From the NCBI GenBank assembly GCA_000342265.1, contig CP004348.1:1488001-1552000 (forward strand): a stretch of 64,000 nucleotides of DNA. Reading direction: 5' to 3'. Every line of letters starts with the position of its first letter. Within the stretch, counting starts at the first letter, position 1. Origin of the DNA: a beta proteobacterium CB (lineage in GTDB: Bacteria; Pseudomonadota; Gammaproteobacteria; Burkholderiales; Burkholderiaceae). Positions 19,080 through 28,178 of the stretch are shown one piece after another. The position numbers were made by a program, and so were the translations under genes. The notes under the pieces were generated by a model. It made no database searches and had not been told where the DNA came from. It saw nothing but the letters and a program-made list of their open reading frames with translations.

Positions 19080-19741
19080 TCGATGGCAATCTTGACAGCA
19101 TTAGCACTAACCCAAGGCATAAATGCTAATGCCAAAATGAATAAAGCGCCCAGTAGGGAAAAATGTCCTGTGATATCAAGCCCCACGCTGCTAGCGTAGA
19201 CAGCGCCAGCACCAAAAATCAACACGGGAATGTAAAGAGGCAATATCAGCAGACTCATCAAAACACTGCCACCCCTCACGCCCAGCGTTAAAGCTGCACC
19301 AATCGAACCCAATAAGGACAAAACCGGGGTTCCCAACAATAGCGCCGCCATCAACACCTTCAGAGATTGGGCATCCAAATCAAACTGAATGCCGATCACA
19401 GGTGCCAGCAAAACCAAGGGAAACCCACACACTAACCAATGGGCAACAATCTTGCCAAATACCAATGCAGTAAATGAATTCGGAGACAGGACTAATTGCT
19501 CTAAGGTGCCATCTGCATAATCAGCCGCAAACATTCGCTGCAAACCAAGCAGCGTGGAAAGCAAGGCCGCAACCCAAATAACACCAGGCGCAATCTTTCT
19601 GAGCAAGGCGGTATCGGCACCAATGCCCAATGGGAAGAGACTGGTCACAATCACAAAGAAAAATAATGCCGTTAAGACCTCACTCTTACGACGCATCACC
19701 AGCAAGAGGTCGCGATGAACGATAGCTATAAAAGCATTCAT
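19076..19741 (-). CDS. ccmB: Haem exporter permease CcmB
   Basis: 221 residues with six hydrophobic segments. The N-terminal HRDLLLVMRRKSE and the RMFAADYADGTLEQL motif are characteristic of CcmB, the membrane partner of the CcmA ATPase. It overlaps ccmA and ccmC by 4 bp each. Confidence 0.94.
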   Translation of the reverse strand: MNAFIAIVHRDLLLVMRRKSEVLTALFFFVIVTSLFPLGIGADTALLRKIAPGVIWVAALLSTLLGLQRMFAADYADGTLEQLVLSPNSFTALVFGKIVAHWLVCGFPLVLLAPVIGIQFDLDAQSLKVLMAALLLGTPVLSLLGSIGAALTLGVRGGSVLMSLLILPLYIPVLIFGAGAVYASSVGLDITGHFSLLGALFILALAFMPWVSANAVKIAIE

Positions 19742-20385
19742 AGATCCAACACCCTCAAACCGGGAATGGCTAGCGGCTGATGACTTGTCAACAACACCAG
19801 ACCATTACCCTCAAGATGTTCTGCTATCAAGCCTTGCAGCTCCTGCGCAGCATGGCTATCTAAGGCATTAAAAGGTTCATCCAAAATCCAGACTTGCGCC
19901 CGTCGCGTCACCATACGCGCCATCAAGACTCGTTTTTTTTGACCTGCGGATAAGCAGTTCACGGGCAGATCTTCGCGCCCCTTTAGACCAAATCGCCAGA
20001 GCGCAGAAAAAGCATCTCGCTCTGAAAGCGCAATGCCATCAATGGCTGTATACATGCGTAAATTCTCGATAGCGCTGAGATCTTCCTTGAGCGCATCACG
20101 ATGACCTAAAAATAAGAGCTTGCTGTGATATTCCGATGCTTCTTTTTTAATGGGATGGCCATTCCAAAGGACTTCTCCAGAGTCAGGGGAGGCAAGGCCA
20201 GTAAGCAAGCGCAATAAGCTCGTCTTTCCAACACCATTCTCACCACGAATATGGAGGCACTGGCCAGCAAATACCTGTAAATGAAGGCCAGAAAAAAGCT
20301 CTCGCTCACCTCGTATGCAAGATATCGCCCTAGCCTCAAGAGCTGCGGGTAAAGATGCTGAGAAGGAGGAGTTAATGGCTGTCAT
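19738..20385 (-). CDS. ccmA: Haem exporter ATPase CcmA
   Basis: 215 residues of a small ABC ATPase. Walker A is GENGVGKTS, the signature is LSAGQKKR, Walker B is VWILDEPFNALD, and the switch histidine is in LLTSHQP. CcmA powers release of holo-CcmE. It is the first gene of the ccm operon; its promoter should lie in 20386-20591. Confidence 0.95.
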   Translation of the reverse strand: MTAINSSFSASLPAALEARAISCIRGERELFSGLHLQVFAGQCLHIRGENGVGKTSLLRLLTGLASPDSGEVLWNGHPIKKEASEYHSKLLFLGHRDALKEDLSAIENLRMYTAIDGIALSERDAFSALWRFGLKGREDLPVNCLSAGQKKRVLMARMVTRRAQVWILDEPFNALDSHAAQELQGLIAEHLEGNGLVLLTSHQPLAIPGLRVLDL

Positions 20386-20530
20386 CGGAAGAAATGGCTT
20401 GAATCAAACCACCTCAGGCATTGTCCAAGACCCACTTAGGGCTGTCAAACAAGCTAAAAACGGTCTTTAAGAAAGAAATTTCTTTTAATTCAATTGCTTA
20501 GCTGATTATAAGCGGAGTGGGCGGGAAGCA

Positions 20531-20540
20531 CCCCCCCCCC
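20531..20540. repeat. Homopolymer tract of ten cytosines
   Basis: Ten consecutive C bases in the 206-bp gap between the binding-protein gene and ccmA, about 150 bp upstream of the ccmA start. Apart from this tract, and AT-rich stretches at about 20466-20510 that may hold the ccm promoter, I see no gene or clear terminator in the gap. Confidence 0.9.
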
Positions 20541-20591
20541 TGAAACAGGCCACCAAGTAGCTTAGCAGCCTTGTTTACGGTAATGCGAGGA

Positions 20592-21347
20592 TTACCGGCC
20601 CTCTGAAGTTGTCTGGGGCAGCTTTGCAACTGACAGGCCCTGCACCTGATATTTGCTAATGAGATCCGCCACTAAACCAGATCTAATGAACTCCGCCACA
20701 CAGGCATTTAAAAACTCAATCGACTCCAGGTGAGATTTTTGAATAGCAATTGCCTGTTGTATTCCAGTGAATTGACCATCCAGAATCCTTGATCCAGGAA
20801 TATCTCTAGAGACAGAAACTAGGCCAGTTTTCAAACCTGCTAAAGCCTCTAATTTTTCGCTGACAAACAATTCATTACTAGCTTTCACACTATCAGCATG
20901 CACTAAGCTTGCATGTTTGAGATTGCGTTGCAACCAAAGGTCATAAGCACTCTTATAAAAAGATGCAATCCGAATGCCTGGCTGATCTACCTGTGACAGA
21001 TCAGTGATGGGCGAATGAGCGGGAACCAAGTAAGTAGCTTCTAGCTCGACATAAGCAGGTGTAAATGTGACTTTTTGAGCGCGAGCGGGATCTGAACCTA
21101 ATAATGAGATGCCACACCTTCCACTAGCGACAGCTTCAACCACTTCAACCTGGGTATTAAAACCCATCAGGTTGATCTCCACACCCAAACGCTTTGCAAT
21201 TGCACGACAGATATCTGGCGAGATGCCAGTCGGCTCGCCCGAAGATGAGCGACCAGTAACCAACAAGATATTACCCAAATACACCCCTGCAGATAAAACA
21301 CCATGCGGCGCGAGCTGCTCCAATACTCTAGGTGAAATACTATTCAA
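20592..21347 (-). CDS. Extracellular solute-binding protein family 3-like protein, no signal peptide
   Basis: 251 residues with the fold signature of amino-acid-type periplasmic binding proteins: GISPDICRAIAKRLGVEIN, then GISLLGSDPARAQKVTFTPAYVELEATYLV. A usual family 3 protein begins with a secretion signal. None is visible here, so the protein may stay in the cytoplasm or the true start may differ. No permease genes are nearby. It follows the 137-residue secreted protein gene by 24 bp, so the two are probably co-transcribed. Confidence 0.75.
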   Translation of the reverse strand: MNSISPRVLEQLAPHGVLSAGVYLGNILLVTGRSSSGEPTGISPDICRAIAKRLGVEINLMGFNTQVEVVEAVASGRCGISLLGSDPARAQKVTFTPAYVELEATYLVPAHSPITDLSQVDQPGIRIASFYKSAYDLWLQRNLKHASLVHADSVKASNELFVSEKLEALAGLKTGLVSVSRDIPGSRILDGQFTGIQQAIAIQKSHLESIEFLNACVAEFIRSGLVADLISKYQVQGLSVAKLPQTTSEGR

Positions 21348-21371
21348 AGGGGTCTCCAGATTTTTAATTGA

Positions 21372-21785
21372 CTAGGACTTCCAAAAGAGACTGATCTTCT
21401 GAGGCAATGCCGTCTTCACAGCAATAGATCTCTTCTGCAGCACTTCTTGATAAATTCCCTCGAGCAGATAATTGCCTGCAGGCAAATTAATCAGCATGTA
21501 AGGGCCATCTGCTTGCGCATCAAATATGACCTGATTCTGAGCATTCGTAATTTTGATCTTTGCACCAAAAATCCAAACACCACGACCGTTTTCTAATTGG
21601 GATAACTCCAGCAATATAGGCCACTGCTTTGCCTCCGCCAAAATCGCCTGTGACTCCTCTTCTCCCACCCCGCCAGAGATGTAAGAGATGCCCTGAGAAT
21701 ATTGCGTGTCCGGAATTTGCGCGCACGCTATTGAAGAACAGGTGATGCAAATTGCAGAAACAATCGACTTAATATAAAAGTTCAT
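21372..21785 (-). CDS. Small secreted protein with carboxypeptidase-regulatory-like beta domain
   Basis: 137 residues. A signal peptide ends near residue 22 (SIACAQ). The rest resembles a small Ig-like regulatory fold: a KIKITNAQNQVIFDAQADGP strand pair and an INLPAGNYLLEGIY motif, typical of carboxypeptidase-regulatory-like domains. Its function is unknown and it is likely periplasmic. Confidence 0.6.
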   Translation of the reverse strand: MNFYIKSIVSAICITCSSIACAQIPDTQYSQGISYISGGVGEEESQAILAEAKQWPILLELSQLENGRGVWIFGAKIKITNAQNQVIFDAQADGPYMLINLPAGNYLLEGIYQEVLQKRSIAVKTALPQKISLFWKS

Positions 21786-21865
21786 ATGAGCCTCTTTTAA
21801 TTAGTATGAGTGCTTGAAATTCATTCTACAGTTAAGTCGATGAATTTAGTAGTGGAGGGAATAGC

Positions 21866-21891
21866 AAAAAGCCCCGCTACTTCAGCGGGGC
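21866..21891 (-). terminator. Rho-independent terminator of the quinone reductase gene
   Basis: An 8-bp GC-rich stem (21871-21878 with 21884-21891) around a 5-nt loop. On the minus strand it is followed by a run of five T. It lies 48 bp past the qor stop codon. Confidence 0.85.
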
Positions 21892-21938
21892 CCCAAACAA
21901 ACTAAGTCAGCCAGAAAATTGCTCAGTGAGATAAAAAA

Positions 21939-22919
21939 TTAAGGCGTAATGACAATCGCACCTGAAACTTTTCTTCCTTCTGCAGCCTTATGGGCGTCAG
22001 CAGCTTGCTCGAGGGAGAACTTAGCACCAATTTGCACCTTCACTCGGCCTTGAGCGATTGCATCAAATACTGCACGGGCATTTTCTTGAAGTAGTTCAGG
22101 AGTAGCGTTGTGCGGGAACACAGAAGGTCTAGTCAAGAACAGGCAGCCCTTCTTATTCAAGATCTCTGGTTGAATCTCTGGAGCTGGGCCAGAGGCGGCG
22201 CCAAACAAAGCGACAGTACCAAACGGTGCAGCACACTCAAGCGAGCCCAAGAAAGTAGTTTTAGCAACTGAGTCATACACTACATTTGCCTTGCGCCCAC
22301 CCGTTGCCTTGATCACTTCTTCAATCCAATTCGGCTTCGAGTAATCCACCACGGCATCACACCCCGCTTCTTTTGCTGCAGCAAACTTGGCTTCAGACCC
22401 TACGGTGCCGACCACAAAAGCACCCAATGATTTTGCCCAACCCGCTAAGATTTGACCAACACCACCAGCGGCGGCATGCACTAGCACGACATCACCAGAC
22501 TTCACCTTATAGGTTTTTTGGATCAAGTATTGTGCGGTCATTGCCTTGAAGAACACAGCGGCAGCAATCTCATCGGATACATTGTCTGGTACTGACACCA
22601 ACTTATCCACCGCAACGTTACGAGCACTGGCATAAGCACCGATACCAGCATTCATATACATTACGCGATCGCCTACTTTGAAGCGAGTAACGCCTTCACC
22701 AAGCGCCTCAACCACACCAACTGCTTCGTGACCCAAGCCTGTTGGCAACTCTAAGGGGTAAACGCCAGAGCGTTGGTAAACATCAATAAAGTTAAAGCCA
22801 ATTGCAGTTTGACGGAGTTGAACTTCGCCCTTTCCTGGAGCTGGCAGCTCTTTATCAATTAACTGAATTACATCGGCATTACCGAGTTCTGAAAGACTAA
22901 CAATTCGCGCAGTTGTCAC
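21939..22919 (-). CDS. qorA: NADPH:quinone oxidoreductase (zeta-crystallin type)
   Basis: 326 residues of a zinc-independent medium-chain reductase. It has GFNFIDVYQRSGVYPLELP and GLGHEAVGVVEALG in the N-terminal domain and the nucleotide loop AAAGGVG in the Rossmann domain, as in E. coli QorA. It has no catalytic or structural zinc cysteines. It reduces quinones or similar electrophiles with NADPH. It is a single gene with its own terminator. Confidence 0.88.
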   Translation of the reverse strand: MTTARIVSLSELGNADVIQLIDKELPAPGKGEVQLRQTAIGFNFIDVYQRSGVYPLELPTGLGHEAVGVVEALGEGVTRFKVGDRVMYMNAGIGAYASARNVAVDKLVSVPDNVSDEIAAAVFFKAMTAQYLIQKTYKVKSGDVVLVHAAAGGVGQILAGWAKSLGAFVVGTVGSEAKFAAAKEAGCDAVVDYSKPNWIEEVIKATGGRKANVVYDSVAKTTFLGSLECAAPFGTVALFGAASGPAPEIQPEILNKKGCLFLTRPSVFPHNATPELLQENARAVFDAIAQGRVKVQIGAKFSLEQAADAHKAAEGRKVSGAIVITP

Positions 22920-22948
22920 AAGTCACCTTATTATTTTTATGTAAAAAA

Positions 22949-23401
22949 TTATCTTACCGCAAGCGAAGAAGATGCAATCTCATCTTCCTCGACGACAGCC
23001 CATGTACTATCTCCAAGCTTTTTGACTGCCATAGAGTAGGTCCAAGAGTCGGGAATGCCACAACTCCACTGATCTGGGCCATTCTGAATCAACACATTTG
23101 CACCAATGCGGCTATCGAAATACAGATGATAGGTTTTGCCATGCAGAGGGTTAAAGCTGAATTTAGCACTATGAACCATTTCTGTGGCGTCCAATCTCGC
23201 TTGAAGAGCTCGAGCCTGCTTCATTAATACTTCAGCTTGCTCCATGATGCGATCGTATTCAAGCTTGGCATTTTGGCGGGCAACATTGACCGCCTTATCC
23301 TTTTCTTCCAAAACCTTGATTGGAGCAAATACTGGCGCCCCCACTTCCATGGGATATTCAATACCAGCATGGCGCGCTGGATCGGTGTCTTCAATTCTCA
23401 T
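22949..23401 (-). CDS. DUF2452 domain protein
   Basis: 150 residues. The order of motifs (HAGIEYPMEVGAPVFAP, then an alpha-helical stretch, then SAKFSFNPLHGKTYHLYF) is that of DUF2452, a family of unknown function common in bacteria that carry FeS-type photolyases. It lies 66 bp downstream of the photolyase stop, so co-transcription is possible. Confidence 0.75.
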   Translation of the reverse strand: MRIEDTDPARHAGIEYPMEVGAPVFAPIKVLEEKDKAVNVARQNAKLEYDRIMEQAEVLMKQARALQARLDATEMVHSAKFSFNPLHGKTYHLYFDSRIGANVLIQNGPDQWSCGIPDSWTYSMAVKKLGDSTWAVVEEDEIASSSLAVR

Positions 23402-23467
23402 GACTTTTAACCTGCTGATTTATATGGCGAAAGTGTGACACAAAACTCAGAAATGTGTCATTTTTGC

Positions 23468-24994
23468 TTATATGGCGTTGAGATTGCCCAAAATGATCTT
23501 GGCATGCTTTTGAATAGACCGCTGATCCGCCTCATCAATTCGGGATAAATTCGCGGTCATTAGTCTAGTTCGGGGGCTAGCCTCAAATTGCTTGCGATGC
23601 TTTATCAAGAAATTCCAATACAGATTGGTCATGGGACAAGCATTCTCACCAAAGCGCACATCAGGCTTGTATTGACAAGAATCGCAGTAGTTACTCATGC
23701 GCTTTACATAGGCGCCACTAGCGATATAAGGTTTGCTAGTAAAGCGACCACCACTCGCAAATAAAGCCATACCTGCGGTATTGGGAAGCTCCACCCACTC
23801 AATCGCATCAATGTAAATAGCGAGATACCAATCGCATACCTCTTTAGGCAGAATTTCTGCGAGTAATGCGAAATTACCAGTCACCATTAAACGCTGGATG
23901 TGGTGGGCATAGCCATACTGCAGCGTTTGCCCTATCGATTCCTGCATACATTTCATCTTTGTATTGCCAGTCCAATACCAGTTGGGCAATGGATTGCGAT
24001 GGTCGTAAAAATTATCCTCTGCCATTTGGGGCATATCGAGGTAGTACATGCCGCGCACAAATTCTCGCCATCCTAAGATTTGACGAATAAATCCCTCTAC
24101 AGTAGCCAACTCCAAGTCATATTTTTTCCAAGCCACTAAAACGGCATCGATGACTTCTCTGGGATTGAGTAACTTCAGATTCAGCGAACTTGACAACAGC
24201 GAGTGCCAGCCAAAAGGCGTATCCGTCCACATCGCATCTTCATAAATACCGAATGTCGCTAAGCGGTGCTCAACAAATCCCTCAAGTGCTTGAAGTGCTT
24301 GCTGGCGAGTCACCGGCCATTGAAAGTGGGCCAGCGATCCAGGGTGATCTGGGTAGCGTTGCTCTATCTCGGTCAATACCGCTTTAGTAATCGCATCTGG
24401 CTCAAATAATTCTGGAGGCGGAATGAGGCCTGGCCCTTTCTTAGGAAAAGGCTTGCGATTATCTCGATCGAAATTCCACTGCCCGCCCTCTGGGTTACCT
24501 TCTTTATCGACTAGGATGTTATGCGTCTTGCGCATGAGTCGATAAAAATATTCCAGACGCAATTCTTTCTTGCCTGCAACCCAGTTAGAGAATTCGTGGC
24601 GTGAGCAATAGAAATGGGGATCTTCCTGCATTTCTAATTCAATTTTTAATTCAGCTGCCAACACTTCAATTTCACACTTGAGTCGATACTCCCCAGGCTC
24701 AAGACAAGCTAAGTGAGTACATTTTTCTTTTTTAAGAATCGCTCGTAGCGTGTCGCCAATCGATTTGGGGGATTGCTTAACGTAATGCAGCGGTATACCA
24801 AGCTCTTCCAGCTGCTTGGCAAAGTGGCGCATGGACGATAAGAACAAAGCAATTTTTGCTTTATGAGACCAAACGTACTGAGCCTCATCTGCAGACTCAA
24901 TCATGACTACTTGATCTGTCTTGGGATTGAGTGCTTTGATTACGGGGCTATTGATATCTAGTTGGTCACCCAGAATGAGAACAAGCTTTTTCAA
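23468..24994 (-). CDS. phrB: FeS-type bacterial cryptochrome/photolyase (deoxyribodipyrimidine photolyase-related, DPRP)
   Basis: 508 residues starting KKLVLILGDQLD, the N-terminal motif of the FeS-BCP/CryPro family. Four cysteines near the C-terminus (MKCMQES, YCDSC, NACPMT) match the 4Fe-4S ligands of the Agrobacterium (6-4) photolyase PhrB. The FAD-binding domain includes the IQRLMVTGNFALLA and VELPNTAGMA segments. Members repair (6-4) photoproducts and use a lumazine antenna. It is the last gene of a five-gene minus-strand run from 26792, 26 bp after the DUF3833 gene. Confidence 0.92.
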   Translation of the reverse strand: MKKLVLILGDQLDINSPVIKALNPKTDQVVMIESADEAQYVWSHKAKIALFLSSMRHFAKQLEELGIPLHYVKQSPKSIGDTLRAILKKEKCTHLACLEPGEYRLKCEIEVLAAELKIELEMQEDPHFYCSRHEFSNWVAGKKELRLEYFYRLMRKTHNILVDKEGNPEGGQWNFDRDNRKPFPKKGPGLIPPPELFEPDAITKAVLTEIEQRYPDHPGSLAHFQWPVTRQQALQALEGFVEHRLATFGIYEDAMWTDTPFGWHSLLSSSLNLKLLNPREVIDAVLVAWKKYDLELATVEGFIRQILGWREFVRGMYYLDMPQMAEDNFYDHRNPLPNWYWTGNTKMKCMQESIGQTLQYGYAHHIQRLMVTGNFALLAEILPKEVCDWYLAIYIDAIEWVELPNTAGMALFASGGRFTSKPYIASGAYVKRMSNYCDSCQYKPDVRFGENACPMTNLYWNFLIKHRKQFEASPRTRLMTANLSRIDEADQRSIQKHAKIILGNLNAI

Positions 24995-25020
24995 ATATCT
25001 ATCCTCGCTAATTCCTGGAC

Positions 25021-25581
25021 TTAGCGCTTATAAAAGCTCAAGGTAACCTCGCCAAGATCAATGCCAAATTTACTCATCTTGGCTTTATTCAGCATCACCT
25101 TAGGCGTTACAAGATACATCCAATCATTAAATTGCACGTGGTAAATGGTGCCATCTACTGGCAATGCCAAGGTGTAAGTCCAGTTGAGAGCATTACCTGC
25201 TGATTCACCGCTCGCATCGCCCACCACATCATCTGCCCTGCCAATAAATTTACCGGGTGCAGTTTCAGTCAAAGTCCAGATACGCTTTTGCTTAGTGCCA
25301 TCTGAATATTCAAAGCTCTCATCGAGAGTCCCCACTTTTTTACCATCGATGACTTTCCACTGCGCTACCAGGAGAACAGTAAATCGTTTTTTAACCTCGC
25401 CACTGCGATCGGTAAAGATTCCATAGGCATCTATCGTGCCATTAAAGTATTCACTGAGGTCTAAATTGGGCTTCTCGTTAGCGTACTGGGTTACTGAAGG
25501 GGAAGAGCAACCAAATAAACCGAATGCAATCAAGCAAACACTCAACAACTTTGAAACGAAATGGATCTTGCGCATTAACAT
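25021..25581 (-). CDS. DUF3833 lipoprotein
   Basis: 186 residues with a lipobox (AFGLFGCSS) and the DUF3833 pattern: LSEYFNGTIDAYGIFTDRSG near the start and NDWMYLV near the end. It is a predicted outer-membrane or periplasmic lipoprotein of unknown function. The family commonly co-occurs with photolyase, chalcone-isomerase-like and SDR genes. It overlaps the upstream gene by 7 bp. Confidence 0.82.
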   Translation of the reverse strand: MLMRKIHFVSKLLSVCLIAFGLFGCSSPSVTQYANEKPNLDLSEYFNGTIDAYGIFTDRSGEVKKRFTVLLVAQWKVIDGKKVGTLDESFEYSDGTKQKRIWTLTETAPGKFIGRADDVVGDASGESAGNALNWTYTLALPVDGTIYHVQFNDWMYLVTPKVMLNKAKMSKFGIDLGEVTLSFYKR

Positions 25582-26123
25582 GCTCCTGAAATGAGGGGCG
25601 GTGGACAGCCCTGCCCCAAAAGTTCCGCCCTCAGTTTTGGGGCACTCGTTTTTGAATCTAACCAGATACCAAAAAAGGCTTTTGCAAAATCAGCACCCTG
25701 AATTTGCGATATTCTCTTGCCTTCATAAAAGAAGCTGGTGCCCTGCTTAGGAATATAAACAGCGGCAATAGTTTGGCCAGGCTCCACATTGGGAAGGATG
25801 CTTGCCAGCTCCTTACCCCAAGATGTTGCTTGAGCATCGGCAACCCCTAAGTTTTTCATTTCCTCAGCTGTACGGCTGGCGATTGCTTCACCCGAAAATG
25901 ATCTCTGATATTTCAGCTCGAGCGCGAACTCCTGAGAGTCCTTGGCAGCACCTCGGTATAAATTGGCATCGTAAACATGGAAGCCCCAAAAGTTCAGCCT
26001 GCCAAGCCCCTGCAATTGGACTTGGCCCATCATACTTTTAATATGCGGGGGCTCTTTAGCCAAACTAATTTGAGTAAATGCGCTAAGAACCAAGGTCATT
26101 ATCAATACACGAGTGAGCCTCAT
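25575..26123 (-). CDS. Chalcone isomerase-like periplasmic protein
   Basis: 182 residues with a signal peptide (cleavage near SLAKE). The GRLNFWGFHVYDANLY motif and the VEPGQTIAAVYIPKQGTSFF region fit the bacterial chalcone-isomerase-like family (PF16036). Bacterial members bind haem or lipids and their role is uncertain. It overlaps the DUF3833 gene and starts 4 bp after the DCC-family gene, within the photolyase operon. Confidence 0.8.
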   Translation of the reverse strand: MRLTRVLIMTLVLSAFTQISLAKEPPHIKSMMGQVQLQGLGRLNFWGFHVYDANLYRGAAKDSQEFALELKYQRSFSGEAIASRTAEEMKNLGVADAQATSWGKELASILPNVEPGQTIAAVYIPKQGTSFFYEGKRISQIQGADFAKAFFGIWLDSKTSAPKLRAELLGQGCPPPLISGAC

Positions 26124-26127
26124 ATGC

Positions 26128-26514
26128 TTACCTCTTTCTATTCACCAGTCGCAGAGCAAAAGGCCCTAGAAGCGCTGAAATTGCATGGCGATGCTTTGCG
26201 AAGAATCGATAACCCACATTCCAAAAAGGCTTAAGTACTGGCCTAGAAAAAAGCCATGCCAATTTAGGAAGATTTGCTCGGCTATAAGCCGCTGAAAACA
26301 CTTCAACCCCCTGAATTAATTGGCCATCATCATATTGCGCGCACATAGAGGCTAAAGCCTGGCTGCAAGAGACACCCACGCGCTCAGGGGAATACTGATC
26401 TGAATTGATATCAACAAAGCTCAGCAACCCCGCCTGATTGCGCCCAGAGAGAAACTGAATTTCTGCCTGACATAAGGGGCAAAGGCCGTCATAGAACATA
26501 GTCAGCTTTTTCAT
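26128..26514 (-). CDS. DCC-family thiol-disulfide oxidoreductase-like protein (DUF393)
   Basis: 128 residues starting MKKLTMFYDGLCPLCQAEI. The YDGxCPxC motif (cysteines 12 and 15) defines the DCC/DUF393 family, thioredoxin-like proteins of uncertain substrate. The C-terminal half is basic and hydrophobic. It is the second gene of the photolyase operon, 5 bp after the TIGR03643 gene. Confidence 0.85.
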   Translation of the reverse strand: MKKLTMFYDGLCPLCQAEIQFLSGRNQAGLLSFVDINSDQYSPERVGVSCSQALASMCAQYDDGQLIQGVEVFSAAYSRANLPKLAWLFSRPVLKPFWNVGYRFFAKHRHAISALLGPFALRLVNRKR

Positions 26515-26519
26515 GACGC

Positions 26520-26792
26520 CTATTTTTGCTTGTACTGAGTTGCGCAGTAAGCGCGAGTAACCAACTTGCTACGCAGAGCGACATGTTTGGTTGCCCTACC
26601 TGTTACCCGCTTCCGCCAGAGCTCAAAAGAGTTGCGCTTGAGATTTTTTCTCATCAAAGCAATCACTTGGGGCTCTGAGTACCCGAAAGTAGCCTCAATA
26701 GCATCAAAAGGCGTGCGATCTTCCCAGGCCATCTCAATTAACCTTGAGAGATCCGCTTCTGAAAGCGCTTGGGGTAGTCGTGTCGTCATCAA
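26520..26792 (-). CDS. TIGR03643/DUF2805 family protein
   Basis: 90 residues, with LSEADLSRLIEMAWEDRTPF and a following FGYSEPQVIALMR helix-turn-helix-like segment, as in the TIGR03643 family. Function is unknown; the fold resembles a small DNA-binding helix-turn-helix. The family often neighbours photolyase genes. It is the first gene of the minus-strand photolyase operon, in a divergent 55-bp promoter region with the SDR gene. Confidence 0.8.
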   Translation of the reverse strand: MMTTRLPQALSEADLSRLIEMAWEDRTPFDAIEATFGYSEPQVIALMRKNLKRNSFELWRKRVTGRATKHVALRSKLVTRAYCATQYKQK

Positions 26793-26847
26793 GCAAGTTT
26801 AAGACTTATTCAATAAACTGGCTGAGTCCCGTTCATTTACTCCATTC

Positions 26848-27543
26848 ATGTCATTAATTCCAAGCCCCTTCCGTGCACTCGTGATTGGCTCCTCCGGAAC
26901 CATCGGCTCTGCCTTCGTGGAGTTGCTGGAACAGCACCCGGCATGCGTGGAAGTGATAGGCCTACATCGAAACTCTGTCAATCCAATTGATTATCAAGAT
27001 CTCAGCACCATTGAAGAATCAGCAAAAGCTCTTTCAGGAGAGGCGCCTTTTCAGTTAATCATTAACACCATCGGCATATTGCACTGCGCCGATTGGATGC
27101 CAGAAAAGAAATTGGATGACCTCAATGCCGAGCAATTGCAGATGCTGATGCAAATTAATGCCATCGGACCTGGCTTGACGATCAAATACTTTTCTAAGTT
27201 GCTTGATCCCACCAACTCTGTCATGGCGACACTCTCTGCCAAGGTAGGCAGCATTGAAGACAATCGCCTCGGCGGCTGGTATAGCTACCGCGCCTCTAAG
27301 GCAGCATTAAATATGTTGATCAAGACGGCATCCATTGAATTCTCCAGAACCAAACCAAACACCGCGCTTGTGGCACTGCATCCAGGGACAGTCAATTCTC
27401 GCTTATCAAAACCGTTTAAGGGCGAGCAAATTGGTAGGCCTCCTTTGGATGCTGCCAGCGATATGTTGAACGTTCTTCTCTCACTTAATAAAGAAGATTC
27501 AGGAAGCTTCATCACTTATTCCGGCGAAAGACTGCCCTGGTAA
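26848..27543 (+). CDS. Short-chain dehydrogenase, CsgA (C-factor)-like
   Basis: 231 residues with a GSSGTIGSAFVELL nucleotide-binding loop and the YSYRASKAALNML catalytic segment. The order of motifs, together with LLDPTNSVMATLSAKVGSI and ALHPGTVNSRLSKPF, resembles the CsgA-like SDR group, which is often adjacent to photolyases in bacteria. The substrate is unknown. It is divergent from the TIGR03643 gene and 13 bp before the phosphatase gene. Confidence 0.83.
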   Translation: MSLIPSPFRALVIGSSGTIGSAFVELLEQHPACVEVIGLHRNSVNPIDYQDLSTIEESAKALSGEAPFQLIINTIGILHCADWMPEKKLDDLNAEQLQMLMQINAIGPGLTIKYFSKLLDPTNSVMATLSAKVGSIEDNRLGGWYSYRASKAALNMLIKTASIEFSRTKPNTALVALHPGTVNSRLSKPFKGEQIGRPPLDAASDMLNVLLSLNKEDSGSFITYSGERLPW

Positions 27544-27556
27544 CTCGCAACACCTT

Positions 27557-28141
27557 ATGAAATATTTTGCCCAATTATTTCTCGCGCTTCTGATGCTTAT
27601 CGGGGTGCAGGCTACTACCCTCGCTCAAACTGAGCTCGCTAACGCTATGCAAGATGGTCACCATGTCTTGCTCATGCGTCACGCTGACGCTCCTGGGTAT
27701 GGTGATCCTCAGGGTTATCAGCTAACCCAATGCTCTACACAACGCAATCTAGGAGAGCGTGGCATAAAACAAGCACAGGCCATTGGCGCTTGGCTAGACA
27801 AGCAGGGCATCACCAAAGCGCAGGTCTACAGCAGCCCTTGGTGTCGCTGTTTTGATACTGCCAGTCTTCTCCATAAAGGCTCAGTTAAAAAGGAGGCGGC
27901 ACTCGGGTCTTTCTTTGATGATATGAGTCAGGCTAAAAAGCAGACTGAAGATTTAGCAAAACTGATTCAGACTGAGCGAAATAAATATCCTAAATCACCA
28001 ATCATCATGGTGACCCATCATGTCAATATCGAATCCTTTACCGGCAAGATTCTCAATTCGGGAGACATGATCTTGGTTAAGGTAAATTCCTCAGGTCAAG
28101 CCGTATCCCACAAACTCTACCCAAGTCCTACCAATCCATAA
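27557..28141 (+). CDS. Periplasmic histidine phosphatase family protein
   Basis: 194 residues. A signal peptide (cleavage near TTLAQ) is followed by the RHG-type motif LLMRHADAPG, an arginine further on (SSPWCRCFDTA) and MVTHHVNIES, where the second catalytic histidine lies. It is a phosphohistidine-type phosphatase of the branch-2 or SixA-like kind with unknown substrate. It is in the same run as the SDR and DUF2237 genes. Confidence 0.82.
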   Translation: MKYFAQLFLALLMLIGVQATTLAQTELANAMQDGHHVLLMRHADAPGYGDPQGYQLTQCSTQRNLGERGIKQAQAIGAWLDKQGITKAQVYSSPWCRCFDTASLLHKGSVKKEAALGSFFDDMSQAKKQTEDLAKLIQTERNKYPKSPIIMVTHHVNIESFTGKILNSGDMILVKVNSSGQAVSHKLYPSPTNP

Positions 28142-28178
28142 CTTTATCTATCACTACATCACCACTTAAAGAGTATTT

